A stretch of DNA of 64,000 nucleotides from Nonomuraea wenchangensis. GTDB lineage: Bacteria; Actinomycetota; Actinomycetes; Streptosporangiales; Streptosporangiaceae. The notes beneath the pieces were generated by a model. That model was not told the origin of the DNA, ran no database searches, and saw only the letters and a program-made list of their open reading frames with translations. Positions 25,219 through 34,485 of this stretch are shown in pieces. The stretch spans positions 186,001 through 250,000 of the forward strand of contig NZ_FOHX01000014.1 in the NCBI RefSeq assembly GCF_900111685.1, in the 5' to 3' direction. Every line of letters begins with the position of its first letter. Position 1 is the first letter of the stretch. The translations under genes and the position numbers were made by a program.

Positions 25219-27372
25219 ATGGGTTCACCCAGCAAGAAGGCGACTGTGGCTCCGGGCCCATCGGACTTGTCCCGGCTCGTGGACCCCGAGTCCGTAGCGA
25301 TCATCGGAGCGTCGGACCGGCCGGGCAGCCTCGGCGCCCGTACCGTCGCCAACCTGCTCGACCACTCGGACTTCACCGGCAGGCCCTACCTCGTCAGCCG
25401 CACGAAGAAGACCATCCACGGCCTGCCCTGCCACACGAGCGTGCTGGAGTTGCCCGAGACGCCGGAGGTGGCCCTGCTGGTCGTGCCGGCCGCGCAGGCG
25501 CTCACCGTGCTGAACGAGTGCGCCGAGAAGGGGGTCCGCTTCGCCATCGTCTTCACCTCCGGCTTCGGCGAGATGGGCGAGGAGGGCAAGCGGGCCGAGG
25601 CGGAGATGGCCCGCATCGGCAGGGAAGCCGGCATGCGCATCTACGGCCCCAACTCACCGGGCCTGTGCAACCTCAACAAGCGCATCGGCTTCATGTTCTC
25701 CCCGTCCTTCCACCTCGACCAGCGTCCCGGGCCCATCGGGCTGGCCACGCAGGGCGGCGGCATCGGCCGGTGCTTCCTGCAGGCCATGGAGCGCGGCGTC
25801 GGCGTCGGCCTGTGGGCGTCCACGGGCAACGAGGTCGACCTGACGGTGGCCGACTTCGTCCGCTACTACGCCGACGCCGACGACATCAGCGTGATCGCGA
25901 CCACGATGGAAGGGATCAAGAACGGTCCCGCCTTCGCCGACGCCGCGCTGTACGCCGCCGAACGCGGCAAGCCCGTCATCGCGCTGAAGGTCGGCCGGTC
26001 CGACTACGGCGCCAGGGCCGTCGCCTCCCACACCGGTTCGCTGTCCGGCGCCGCCGAGGTCAACAGCGCGGTCTTCCGGCAGGTGGGGATCGTCGAGGTC
26101 GACGACATGGACGAGCTCATCGACACGGCCGCGCTCTTCACCCGCAAACGGCCCACCGGCCGCGAGAAGGTCGCGGTGTACGGCTTCTCGGGCGGCGGGT
26201 GCGCCATGACCGCCGACGCCATCGGCAGTGCCGGGCTCGAACTGGCCGAGTTCTCGGAGAAGACGCTCACGCGGCTGGGGGAGACCCTCCCGGACTACGC
26301 CGCGGTGGCAAACCCGGTCGACGCCACGTCGGACATCCTCTCCCGGCCCGAGATCGGCCACGAGAGCCTTCGCGCGGTCGCCGACGACCCCGACGTGGGC
26401 GTCGTCCTGTACCCGTTCCCCTGTGACTACGAGGAACTGACCGGGCAGATCGGCGCGTCGATCGCCGCCGTCCAGGGTGAGACCGAAACGCCGATCCTGA
26501 CCGTGTGGATGAGCGACCGGCTCGGCGCCGGCTACACCGAGCTCGTCGAAGGCGGGCTGGTGCCGGTGCGCAGCGTCCGCAACGGCACCAAGGCGCTGCA
26601 GCGATGGATCGAGCGCGGCCGGTGGAACCTCGACACCGGCTGGCGCCCGATCGGCACCGCCGCGCCCGGCGGTGAGGAGTCCGGCGGTGAGCGCGTGACC
26701 CACACCGAGCCCGAGGCCAAGGAGCTGCTCGCCCGTCACGGCGTGGCCGTCCCCGGCTCCGGCGTCGCCCGCACCGCCGACGAGGCCGTGGCCGTCGCCG
26801 AGCGCGTCGGCTACCCCGTCGTGCTCAAGGTGGTCAGCGCGCGGATCACGCACAAGACCGATGTCGGTGGTGTCGCCGTCGGCCTCGCCGACGCCGGCCA
26901 GGTCCGCGCCGGCCTGGAGCGGATCCGTGAGTCGGTCACGGCCGCGCGCCCGGACGTGCCGTTCGACGGCGTGCTGGTGGAGGCCATGGCCCCGGCCGGA
27001 ATCGACGTGCTCGTGGGAGTCTCCAGGGACCCCGTGTTCGGTCCGGTCATGACCTTCGGCCTGGGCGGAGTCCTCGTGGAGCTGTTCCAGGACGTCGCGC
27101 GCCGCCTGCTGCCGCTGACGCCGGAGCAGGCGCGGGCACTCGTCGAGGAGCCGCGCTGCGCGGCCCTGCTGCGTGGAGTGCGCGGGGGCGCCGCCTCCGA
27201 CGTGGACGCCCTGGTCGATCTGCTTGTCGGAGTGTCCCGTTTCGTCGAGGTGAACGGCGGCGCGGTGGAGGAGCTCGAACTGAACCCGGTCCGGGTCCTG
27301 CCCGCCGGTCGGGGCGTCGTCGCCCTGGACGCCGTGCTGGTCACGTCCGGGCCGCTGGAGGGAGCGAAGTGA
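25219..27372 (+). CDS. Acyl-CoA synthetase, NDP-forming (acetate-CoA ligase family, fused alpha-beta)
   Basis: The 717-residue protein has a CoA-binding domain (SVAIIGASDRPGSLGARTVA), a ligase-CoA domain with the phosphohistidine region (AVASHTGSLSGAAEV), then an ATP-grasp domain (VTHTEPEAKELLARHGVAVP, VLKVVSARITHKTDVGGVAV). The start is ATG 25219, after GGAGGCGAGG. Such enzymes make acyl-CoA from the acid with release of ADP and phosphate; related proteins activate aromatic or dicarboxylic acids. The stop overlaps the GTG of the citryl-CoA-lyase-like gene, suggesting that the ligase product feeds that lyase. Confidence 0.92.
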   Translation: MGSPSKKATVAPGPSDLSRLVDPESVAIIGASDRPGSLGARTVANLLDHSDFTGRPYLVSRTKKTIHGLPCHTSVLELPETPEVALLVVPAAQALTVLNECAEKGVRFAIVFTSGFGEMGEEGKRAEAEMARIGREAGMRIYGPNSPGLCNLNKRIGFMFSPSFHLDQRPGPIGLATQGGGIGRCFLQAMERGVGVGLWASTGNEVDLTVADFVRYYADADDISVIATTMEGIKNGPAFADAALYAAERGKPVIALKVGRSDYGARAVASHTGSLSGAAEVNSAVFRQVGIVEVDDMDELIDTAALFTRKRPTGREKVAVYGFSGGGCAMTADAIGSAGLELAEFSEKTLTRLGETLPDYAAVANPVDATSDILSRPEIGHESLRAVADDPDVGVVLYPFPCDYEELTGQIGASIAAVQGETETPILTVWMSDRLGAGYTELVEGGLVPVRSVRNGTKALQRWIERGRWNLDTGWRPIGTAAPGGEESGGERVTHTEPEAKELLARHGVAVPGSGVARTADEAVAVAERVGYPVVLKVVSARITHKTDVGGVAVGLADAGQVRAGLERIRESVTAARPDVPFDGVLVEAMAPAGIDVLVGVSRDPVFGPVMTFGLGGVLVELFQDVARRLLPLTPEQARALVEEPRCAALLRGVRGGAASDVDALVDLLVGVSRFVEVNGGAVEELELNPVRVLPAGRGVVALDAVLVTSGPLEGAK

Positions 27373-28148
27373 TCAAGACTGAGATCGGCCAGACGACGCC
27401 GGACCGCATCACGGTCCGGGGCCACGACCTGGCGAACGAGCTGATCGGGCAGATCGACTTCGTCGACATGCTCCTGCTCGTCACCATCGGGCGGCGGTGC
27501 CAGGGCAACGAGAAGGACATGCTCAACACCATCCTGGTGACCGTCACCGACCACGGCCTCACGCCGAGCGCGCTCGCCGCGCGGTTGACGTTCCTGGGTG
27601 CTCCCGAGGCGCCGCAGGCCGCGGTGGCGGCCGGCCTGCTCGGCGCGGGCAGCGTCTTCCTCGGAGCCATGCAGAACGCGGCCGTGATGCTGCGCGAGGC
27701 GGGCCGGGACCTCACCGAGGAGAGCTCCGACGACGAGGTCGCGAAGGTGGCGATGACGTTCGTCAAGGAGCGCCGGGCCGCGCGCCTGCCTCTGTACGGC
27801 CTGGGTCACAACATCCACGTCGACGGCGACCCGCGCATCCCGGCGCTGCGCGCGGTGTCGGAGCGGAACGGCTACTTCGGCCGCTACTGGCGGCTGCTGC
27901 TGGCCGTGGACGACGCGACCCGTGACGTCTACTCCCGCAGGCTGCCCGCCAACACCGCCGGAGCGGTCGGCGCGATGGTCCTGAGCATGGACCTGCCGCT
28001 GCATCTCGCGCGTGGGCTGGCCCTCGTCGGCAGGTGCGCGGGACTGCTCGGGCACCTCATCGAGGACGAGCAGTCCCCGATCGGACAGGAGCTGTGGGAT
28101 CTCGTGCTGCGGCAGGACGAAAGGAACGCGTTGCCGGGCGACCGGTGA
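27369..28148 (+). CDS. Citrate synthase-family protein, citryl-CoA lyase-like
   Basis: At 259 residues this is much shorter than citrate synthase (about 370-430) and close to stand-alone citryl-CoA lyases. Recognisable parts are GQIDFVDMLLLVTIGR, LGAGSVFLGAMQNAAVMLRE and the catalytic-loop region LPLYGLGHNIHVDGDPR. Because its start overlaps the NDP-forming ligase (GTGA), the pair resembles the two-step citryl-CoA synthetase/lyase system. In this context the substrate may be a citrate-like hydroxy-tricarboxylate or other 3-hydroxyacyl-CoA from ring degradation (inference). Confidence 0.82.
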   Translation: MIKTEIGQTTPDRITVRGHDLANELIGQIDFVDMLLLVTIGRRCQGNEKDMLNTILVTVTDHGLTPSALAARLTFLGAPEAPQAAVAAGLLGAGSVFLGAMQNAAVMLREAGRDLTEESSDDEVAKVAMTFVKERRAARLPLYGLGHNIHVDGDPRIPALRAVSERNGYFGRYWRLLLAVDDATRDVYSRRLPANTAGAVGAMVLSMDLPLHLARGLALVGRCAGLLGHLIEDEQSPIGQELWDLVLRQDERNALPGDR

Positions 28149-28185
28149 CGTAGGGGCAGGCCGGTGAGTTTGGTGGAGGACCATC

Positions 28186-29535
28186 ATGTTGCGTACTGAT
28201 TTGAACGAGGCCCTGTCACGGGTGGGCCGGGGCACGCCGATGGGCGAGCTGTTCCGCCGGTTCTGGCTGCCGGCAGTGCTGACCTCGGAGATCGCCGAAC
28301 CGGACTGCCCTCCGGTACGCCTGCGCATCCTCGGGGAGGACCTGGTCGCCTTCCGTGACACCCGGGGCCGGGTCGGCATCGTGGCGGCCTACTGCTCCCA
28401 CCGCCTCGCGCCGTTGTTCTTCGGAAGGAACGAGGACTGCGGGCTCCGCTGCGCCTACCACGGCTGGAAGTTCGACGTGGAGGGCAACTGCCTGGAAACC
28501 CCGAACGTGCCGGTCGGCGCCCCCGACATCCGCAAGAACGTGGGCATCACGGCCTACTCCGTGCACGAGACCGCGGGTGTCGTGTGGATCTACATGGGGC
28601 CGAAGGAGCTCCAGCCGCCGTTCCCGCACCTCGAGTACACCGACGTGCCCGACGACCACGTGTTCGCCGCCCGATGGCTGCAGCGCACCAACTGGTCGCA
28701 GGGCCTGGAGGGCGAGATCGACAGCTCGCACATCAGCTGGCTGCACCGTGACTTCGACAGGGAGAACACGAAGCAGAAGTCGGCCGGCGCGCAGATGTCC
28801 GAGGACGCGGCGCCCCACATCGAGCTGCGTCAGACCGACTACGGGCTGGTCTACGGCGCCCGGCGCGAGTTCGAGGGGCAGTACCAGTGGCGGGTCACGC
28901 AGTTCATCCTGCCCATGTTCAGCCTCATCCCGAGGGCCCCGGGTGACTTCGTCGCGGGCGGCGGGCGCGCCTGGGTCCCGATCGACGACAACCACACCAC
29001 CGTCTTCACCTTCGGCTACCGGGTCGACCAACCCATTCCGCAGGACGAGCTCGACAGCTACTACCGGAGCGGCGCGCTGTTCCCGCCGCGGATGGAACGC
29101 GGCCGGTACACGCTCCCGGACGGCTACGCGATCGACACGTGGCTCCCGGTCGCGAACAAGGAGAACGACTACCTGCTCGACCGGGAGATGCAGCGGACCA
29201 AGAACTTCACCGGCATCTGGGGCGTGCACGACCAGGACCGGGCGCTGGCCGAGAACTCCCGCAGCATCGGCGGCGCCGACCCCGGGATCATCGACCGCTC
29301 CGCCGAGCACCTGGTGAGCTCGGACCGGGCCGTGGTCGCCGCCCGGCGGATGCTGGTCAACCTCACCGACGCCCTGCGGAAGGGGACTGAGCCCGCCATC
29401 GTCGCCAACCCCGAGGCGTTCGGCGTGCGCGCGATCAGCAGGATCAGCCCGATCGCGAGCTTCGACGAGTTCATGGCGGCCTACGGCGCCGAGACGCAGG
29501 CGAGCGGCGTCCACGCGCCGGTCCCCGTCGAGTGA
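28186..29535 (+). CDS. Rieske [2Fe-2S] oxygenase, phthalate 4,5-dioxygenase-like
   Basis: The 449-residue protein has Rieske ligands CSH...CAYH (C-x-H-x17-C-x2-H, about residues 70-92). The mononuclear iron site is GEIDSSHISWLH. It has a second conserved block with FPHLEYTDVPDDHVF. It begins an operon with a Gfo/Idh/MocA dehydrogenase and a phthalate-dioxygenase-type reductase, the gene set expected for making and rearomatising a cis-dihydrodiol, or for demethylating a methoxybenzoate. It starts 37 bp after the citryl-CoA-lyase gene and has GGAGG upstream. Confidence 0.93.
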   Translation: MLRTDLNEALSRVGRGTPMGELFRRFWLPAVLTSEIAEPDCPPVRLRILGEDLVAFRDTRGRVGIVAAYCSHRLAPLFFGRNEDCGLRCAYHGWKFDVEGNCLETPNVPVGAPDIRKNVGITAYSVHETAGVVWIYMGPKELQPPFPHLEYTDVPDDHVFAARWLQRTNWSQGLEGEIDSSHISWLHRDFDRENTKQKSAGAQMSEDAAPHIELRQTDYGLVYGARREFEGQYQWRVTQFILPMFSLIPRAPGDFVAGGGRAWVPIDDNHTTVFTFGYRVDQPIPQDELDSYYRSGALFPPRMERGRYTLPDGYAIDTWLPVANKENDYLLDREMQRTKNFTGIWGVHDQDRALAENSRSIGGADPGIIDRSAEHLVSSDRAVVAARRMLVNLTDALRKGTEPAIVANPEAFGVRAISRISPIASFDEFMAAYGAETQASGVHAPVPVE

Positions 29536-29545
29536 GGGGCCGGAC

Positions 29546-30736
29546 ATGAACGAGCGCACGCTCGGCCTCGGGCTGATCGGGCTCGGCCTCGCCGGCGGCG
29601 TGATGGCCGCGGCCGCGCGTACCCACCCGGGCATCCGCCTGGCGGCCGCCGCCGAGCCCGACCCGGAGCTGCGGCAGCGGTTCGAGCAGGCGGAAGGGGC
29701 ACCGGCCCACGCCGACATCGACGGTGTCCTGGCCCGGGCCGACGTCGACGCGGTCTACGTGGCCACGCCGCATCAGCTGCACCGCGCGCACGCCGTGGCC
29801 GCGGCGGAAGCGGGCAAGCACGTCATCGTCGAGAAGCCCATGGCGCTCAGCGTCGCCGACTGCGACGCCATGATCGAGGCGGCGGCCGCCAACGGCGTCG
29901 TGCTGATCGTCGGCCACACCCACGGCTTCGATCCCGCGGTCACCATGATCCGTGACCTGGTCGCCTCGGGCGCCTACGGGCCGCTCGGCATGATCGCCAT
30001 GTGGAACTACACCGACTTCCTCTACCGTCCCCGCCGGCCTGAGGAGCTGGACAGTGCTCGCGGCGGCGGCATCCTCTACAACCAGATTCCCCATCAGATC
30101 GACATCGCGCGCACCATCGCCGACCGGCCGGTGCGGTCGGTACGCGCGACCGCGGCGGTCCTCGACCCGGCGCGCCCCACCGAGGGCGCCTGCGCCGCGC
30201 TGGTCGAGTTCGCCGGTCAGGGGACGGCGAATCTGGTCTACAGCGGCTACGACCACTTCGACAGCGACGAGCTGCACGGCTGGATCGCCGAGGGCGGATC
30301 GCCGAAGAAGCGGGCTCACGGCGCGGCGCGGCGGAGGCTGGACGGCCTCACCCCGGCAGAGGAGCGACGGGCCCGCACCAGCGACTTCGGGTACGGCGCG
30401 CGATCGCCGCTGCCGCCGCCGCATCAGCCGCACTTCGGTGAGCTGGTCGTCACCTGCGCCGGAGCCGACCTCCGCTGCGGCCCGGACGGTGTGATCGCCT
30501 ACACCGACGACGGGGTCGAAGTGCTGCCCGTCCCCGGCAGGCCGTGGTGGCCGGGCCGAGGGGACGTCCTGCAGGAGCTCGTGGACGCCGTCGTGCACGG
30601 ACGCGCCGCGTTCCACGACGGTGAGTTCGGGCGGGAGACCGTCCGGACCTGTCTGGCCATCGCCGAATCCGCCCGCGACCGACGCGAGGTGTTTCTCAGT
30701 GCACCGGAGGTAGCACGTCATGTCCCAGTCCGGTGA
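29546..30736 (+). CDS. Gfo/Idh/MocA-family oxidoreductase
   Basis: The 396-residue enzyme has the N-terminal Rossmann motif LGLIGLGLAGGVMA, the family Lys in HVIVEKPMAL (EKP motif) and the C-terminal alpha/beta domain (NQIPHQIDIARTIADRPV). Two aromatic-pathway members of this family are known: phthalate cis-4,5-dihydrodiol dehydrogenase and the LigC-type semialdehyde dehydrogenase of protocatechuate 4,5-cleavage. Both would fit the operon; the neighbouring phthalate-dioxygenase-like Rieske enzyme favours the former. It overlaps the reductase gene by 17 bp. Confidence 0.88.
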   Translation: MNERTLGLGLIGLGLAGGVMAAAARTHPGIRLAAAAEPDPELRQRFEQAEGAPAHADIDGVLARADVDAVYVATPHQLHRAHAVAAAEAGKHVIVEKPMALSVADCDAMIEAAAANGVVLIVGHTHGFDPAVTMIRDLVASGAYGPLGMIAMWNYTDFLYRPRRPEELDSARGGGILYNQIPHQIDIARTIADRPVRSVRATAAVLDPARPTEGACAALVEFAGQGTANLVYSGYDHFDSDELHGWIAEGGSPKKRAHGAARRRLDGLTPAEERRARTSDFGYGARSPLPPPHQPHFGELVVTCAGADLRCGPDGVIAYTDDGVEVLPVPGRPWWPGRGDVLQELVDAVVHGRAAFHDGEFGRETVRTCLAIAESARDRREVFLSAPEVARHVPVR

Positions 30737-31688
30737 GAACCTCACGGTCCGCGTACAGGCGGTTCGCTGGGAAGCCGACTCGGTCTTCTCCTACGAGCTC
30801 CGCCGTCCTGACGGTGCGCCGCTTCCGCCGTTCACCGCCGGCGCGCACATCGACCTCCACCTGGGCAACGGGTTCGTCCGCAGCTACTCGCTCTGTGGCG
30901 ACCAGGACGAGCCGCACCGCTACGTGGTCGCGGTCAACCGCGACGCGAACAGCCGCGGAGGGTCGTCGTGGATCCACGACCACCTGCACGTGGGGCGGCT
31001 GCTGGAGATATCCCCGCCGCTGAACAACTTCGCCCTGGCGGAGGACGCCGAGCGCAGTCTGCTCATCGCCGGCGGCGTCGGCATCACGCCGATCCTCAGC
31101 ATGGTGCGGCGGCTCAGCGCTCTCGGCCGGGACTGGACCCTGCACCTGGCGGCGCGGACCCGTGGACAGGCCGCCTTCCTCGACGAGCTCACGCGGCTGG
31201 CGGGTGACCGGCCGGACCGGGTGCGCCTCCACGTCGACGACGAGAACGACGGCGAGCTGCTCGACCTAGAGGCCGTGCTGGCCGAGGTGGACGACGCCAC
31301 CCATGTCTACTGCTGTGGTCCGCTGCCGATGCTCGACACGTTCGAGAAGGCCGCCGCCGGGGTGCCGGCGGAACGGCGCCACGTCGAGTACTTCGCCGCC
31401 AAGGACGCGCCGGCCACGGAGGGCGGCTTCCAGGTCGAGCTGACCCGGAGCGGGAAGACGCTCGCGGTCCCTCAAGGGGCCACCATCCTCGACACGCTGC
31501 TCGGCGCCGGTGTGGACGTGTCGTACTCGTGCACCGAAGGCGTGTGCGGCACGTGCGAGACCCGCGTGATCAGCGGTGTTCCCGATCACCGGGACCTGGT
31601 CCTCACCGATCAGGAGAAGGAATCCAACGAGATCATGATGATCTGCTGCTCCGGTAGCAAGAGCGCCCGGCTGGTGCTGGAACTCTGA
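30720..31688 (+). CDS. Phthalate-dioxygenase-type reductase (FMN/NAD(P)H, C-terminal [2Fe-2S])
   Basis: The 322-residue protein has a flavin domain with RSYSL, an NAD-binding domain with AGGVGITPILSMVRRL and CCGPLPML, and a C-terminal plant-type ferredoxin domain with CTEGVCGTCETR and a later Cys in MICC. The PDR/VanB domain order identifies it as the electron donor for Rieske oxygenases. It is the only such reductase in the window, so it probably serves both intact Rieske enzymes. The ATG lies inside the previous gene, with GGAGG 9 nt upstream. Confidence 0.94.
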   Translation: MSQSGENLTVRVQAVRWEADSVFSYELRRPDGAPLPPFTAGAHIDLHLGNGFVRSYSLCGDQDEPHRYVVAVNRDANSRGGSSWIHDHLHVGRLLEISPPLNNFALAEDAERSLLIAGGVGITPILSMVRRLSALGRDWTLHLAARTRGQAAFLDELTRLAGDRPDRVRLHVDDENDGELLDLEAVLAEVDDATHVYCCGPLPMLDTFEKAAAGVPAERRHVEYFAAKDAPATEGGFQVELTRSGKTLAVPQGATILDTLLGAGVDVSYSCTEGVCGTCETRVISGVPDHRDLVLTDQEKESNEIMMICCSGSKSARLVLEL

Positions 31689-31721
31689 GCCGTCGGCCGC
31701 AGGCGAACAAGGGAGGAACAA

Positions 31722-32723
31722 GTGGCTGAGATCGTGCTCGGAATCGGCACGTCGCACAGCCCGCTGCTGGCCATCGAGCCCGGGTTGTGGGCGGAGCGCG
31801 CCAAGGACGACTACCGCAAGCAGGAGCTCTACCTGGCCGACGGCCGGGTCGTCTCCTACGACCGGCTGGCCGAGGAGACCGGCGGACGCCACGCGCGCGT
31901 CGCGACGCCGGAGAACTTCGACAAGCAGGCACTGCGGGCGCAGCAGGCGCTGGACCGGGTGGCCCGGGCCATCGCCGAGGCGGAACTCGACGCTCTCGTC
32001 ATCATCGGCGACGACCAGGAAGAGCTGTTCAGCAAGGCGCATCTGCCCGCGTTCGCGGTCTTCAACGGGCCCGAGCTGGTGACGCACCCGAAGAACGAGC
32101 TGAACCCGAACCTGCCGGGCTGGTACAAGGAGGCGAACAAGGGCTACAAGATGGACACCGTCCATCGGCACCCCGCCGCCGCCGGCCTGGCCGACGGCCT
32201 GATCGAGGGGCTCATCGAGGCGGGAGTGGACGTCTCCGTCGCCGGTGAGGTGCTCGACCCGCACAAGGCCGGGTTCGGGCACGCCTACGGTTTCGTGATC
32301 GACCGTCTGTGCGGCGACCGGCGGATCCCGATCCTGCCGATCATGCTCAACACCTACTTCCCGCCGAACGTGCCCCGCCCGGGCCGCTGCTACGACATCG
32401 GCGAGGTCATCGGCCGGGTGCTGACCGCGCTGCCGGGCGACGAGCGGGTCGGCATCGTCGCCTCGGGCGGGCTGACCCACTTCGCCGTGGACGAGGACCT
32501 CGACCGGCGGGTCATCCGCGCGCTGGAGGCCGGCGACGCCGACACCCTGCGGGCCCTCCCGCCGCTGGGCCTGCGCTCCGGCAACTCCGAGATCCTCAAC
32601 TGGGTGATGGCCGCCGGTGCGCTCACGGGGCTGACCGTGACCGACTCCGAGTACATCCCGGTGCACCGCACCCCCGCCGGCACCGGCATCGGCCTCGCCT
32701 TCCTCGTCTGGCAACCCGCCTAG
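31722..32723 (+). CDS. LigB-type extradiol ring-cleavage dioxygenase
   Basis: The 333-residue protein is of the LigB (type II extradiol) superfamily. It has an N-terminal iron-ligand His in GIGTSHSPLL, ALVIIGDDQEELF, and a late His in SGGLTHFAVDEDLDR. It lacks a separate LigA-like small subunit and is longer than LigB, so single-component gallate or 3-O-methylgallate dioxygenases are the closest functional models. It should open a catechol- or pyrogallol-type acid to an oxalomesaconate-like product for the next two enzymes. GTG start with GGGAGG upstream. Confidence 0.88.
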   Translation: MAEIVLGIGTSHSPLLAIEPGLWAERAKDDYRKQELYLADGRVVSYDRLAEETGGRHARVATPENFDKQALRAQQALDRVARAIAEAELDALVIIGDDQEELFSKAHLPAFAVFNGPELVTHPKNELNPNLPGWYKEANKGYKMDTVHRHPAAAGLADGLIEGLIEAGVDVSVAGEVLDPHKAGFGHAYGFVIDRLCGDRRIPILPIMLNTYFPPNVPRPGRCYDIGEVIGRVLTALPGDERVGIVASGGLTHFAVDEDLDRRVIRALEAGDADTLRALPPLGLRSGNSEILNWVMAAGALTGLTVTDSEYIPVHRTPAGTGIGLAFLVWQPA

Positions 32724-32755
32724 CGGCGCCGCTTCCGCAACCAGGAGTCCCCCTG

Positions 32756-33835
32756 ATGATCATCGATGCGCACGCGCACCTCATCACCCCGCCCGCGGTC
32801 TTCGCCGTACGGACGGTCCTGCAGGCGTCGAACGGCCAGCATTCCAAGTCGTGGTACCTGGACCGCTACATCGACGACGCGGACCTCGTGGCGGCCGCGG
32901 ACAAGGGCGTCCGCCTGATGGACCAGGTCGGCACCGACATCCAGTTCATCTCCCCGCGCCCGTTCGTGCTCATGCACTCGCACCCGGTCGCCAGGGACGT
33001 GAAGCTGTGGATCGAGCTGCAGAACGACCTCATCCATCGCACCGTGTCACTGCACCCGACCCGCTACCGCGGGGTGGCCGGGCTGCCGCAGGTGTCCGGC
33101 GAGCCGATCGAGATCGTCTTCGACGAGCTCGAACGCGCGATCGGCGAGCTCGGGTTCATCGGCGTGCTGCTCAACCCCGACCCCGACGAGGGAGGCGGCC
33201 GCTCACCGCGGCTGTCCGACCCGTACTGGTATCCCCTGTGGGCCAAGCTCGTCGAGCTCCGGGTGCCCGCGCTCATCCACAGCGCCGGCTGTCGTGGCCG
33301 CGAGACCTACGACGAGCACTTCGCGACCGAGGAGAGCCTGGCGGTGACCTCGCTCGTGCACTCCGAGGTGTTCGAGAGGTTCCCCGAGCTGAAGCTCATC
33401 GTCAGCCACGGTGGCGGCTCGATCCCCTACCAGATCGGCCGCTGGCGGGCGCACTGGTGGCTGGACCTCGCCACCAAGAAGAAGCACATCGCGCAGTACT
33501 TCCGTGACCTCGAACACGCGGGGATGAACGGGGAGCAGCTGCCCGAGGCCCCGGCTGACCTCACCACCTTCGACGACGCCCTGCGTCAGCTGTACTTCGA
33601 CACCGACGTGCACAGCAGCCACTCGCTGGAGCTGCTCTTCCGCACCGTCGGTGTGGACCGCTGCCTGTTCGGCACCGAGCGGCCGGGCAGCGGCGGCGCC
33701 ATCAACCCCGAGACGGGGCGCTCCTTCGAGGACTTCAAGTACACGATCGACCGCATCGAGTTCCTGACGGACGAGGACCGGAGCCAGATCTACGAGCACA
33801 ACGCCCGGCGCGTCTTCCCGAGGTTGTCGCTGTGA
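32756..33835 (+). CDS. ligJ: Amidohydrolase-family hydratase, 4-oxalomesaconate hydratase (LigJ)-like
   Basis: The 359-residue TIM-barrel protein has the metal motif IIDAHAHL at the N-terminus. It also carries segments characteristic of LigJ: LLNPDPDEGGG...LSDPYWYPLW, SHGGGSIPYQIGRWR, YFDTDVHSSHSLELL and IYEHNARRVFPRL. LigJ hydrates 4-oxalomesaconate to 4-carboxy-4-hydroxy-2-oxoadipate in the gallate/protocatechuate 4,5-cleavage route. The position between a LigB-type dioxygenase and a LigK-type aldolase supports this. It overlaps the aldolase gene (GTGA). ATG 32756 has AGGAG 8 nt upstream. Confidence 0.88.
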   Translation: MIIDAHAHLITPPAVFAVRTVLQASNGQHSKSWYLDRYIDDADLVAAADKGVRLMDQVGTDIQFISPRPFVLMHSHPVARDVKLWIELQNDLIHRTVSLHPTRYRGVAGLPQVSGEPIEIVFDELERAIGELGFIGVLLNPDPDEGGGRSPRLSDPYWYPLWAKLVELRVPALIHSAGCRGRETYDEHFATEESLAVTSLVHSEVFERFPELKLIVSHGGGSIPYQIGRWRAHWWLDLATKKKHIAQYFRDLEHAGMNGEQLPEAPADLTTFDDALRQLYFDTDVHSSHSLELLFRTVGVDRCLFGTERPGSGGAINPETGRSFEDFKYTIDRIEFLTDEDRSQIYEHNARRVFPRLSL

Positions 33836-34485
33836 CGGGGACGCCGCCGGCCGATCTGCCGCGGGAGGCCGCCGCGCTGCCGACCGCGACGCTCCACGAG
33901 GCGGCCGGGAAGATCGGCGCCCTGCCCTCGGCGGTCAAGCCCGTACGGCCGGGCATGCGCCTGGCCGGCCCGGCGCTGCCCGTCCTCAGCCCTCCGGGTG
34001 ACAACCTCTGGCTGCATCGCGCCATCTACGCGGCACAGCCCGGGGACGTCCTCGTCGTGGCCTTCGGCGAGGGGAGCGACCCGCTGGAGTTCGGCCACTG
34101 GGGCGAGGTCATGGCGGTCGCCGCGCTGGAACGCGGCATCGCGGGGCTGGTCATCGACGGCGGCGTCCGGGACGCCGACCAGCTCGCGACGCGCGGCTTC
34201 CCGACCTTCGCGCCGTCCGTCTCCATCAGGGGTACGGCCAAGGACCCCGAGGGGACCGGCGCGGTCGGCGAACCGGTCCGCATCGGCGAGGTGGACGTGC
34301 GCCGCGGCGATCTGGTGGTGGGCGACGGGGACGGCGTCGTCGTGCTGCCCGCGGGCCTGGCCGGCGGCGTCGTACGGACGGCCCACGAGCGGGAGACGGC
34401 GGAGCAGGAGATCTTCGCCCGGCTCGCGGCGGGGGAGTCCACGCTGGACGTCTACCGGCTGCCGGGGGAGAGGAGCGCGTCGTGA
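33832..34485 (+). CDS. ligK: 4-carboxy-4-hydroxy-2-oxoadipate aldolase/oxaloacetate decarboxylase-like (RraA fold)
   Basis: The 217-residue protein matches the LigK/ProA pattern: ATLHEAAGKIG, LSPPGDNLWLHRAI, the catalytic LVIDGGVRDADQL (Asp and Arg of RraA-fold aldolases), VRRGDLVVGDGDGVVVLP and LAAGESTLDVY. It should cleave 4-carboxy-4-hydroxy-2-oxoadipate to pyruvate and oxaloacetate. Of the three RraA-fold proteins in this operon it is the one closest to true aldolases. It overlaps both neighbours by 4 bp. Confidence 0.85.
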   Translation: MTGTPPADLPREAAALPTATLHEAAGKIGALPSAVKPVRPGMRLAGPALPVLSPPGDNLWLHRAIYAAQPGDVLVVAFGEGSDPLEFGHWGEVMAVAALERGIAGLVIDGGVRDADQLATRGFPTFAPSVSIRGTAKDPEGTGAVGEPVRIGEVDVRRGDLVVGDGDGVVVLPAGLAGGVVRTAHERETAEQEIFARLAAGESTLDVYRLPGERSAS

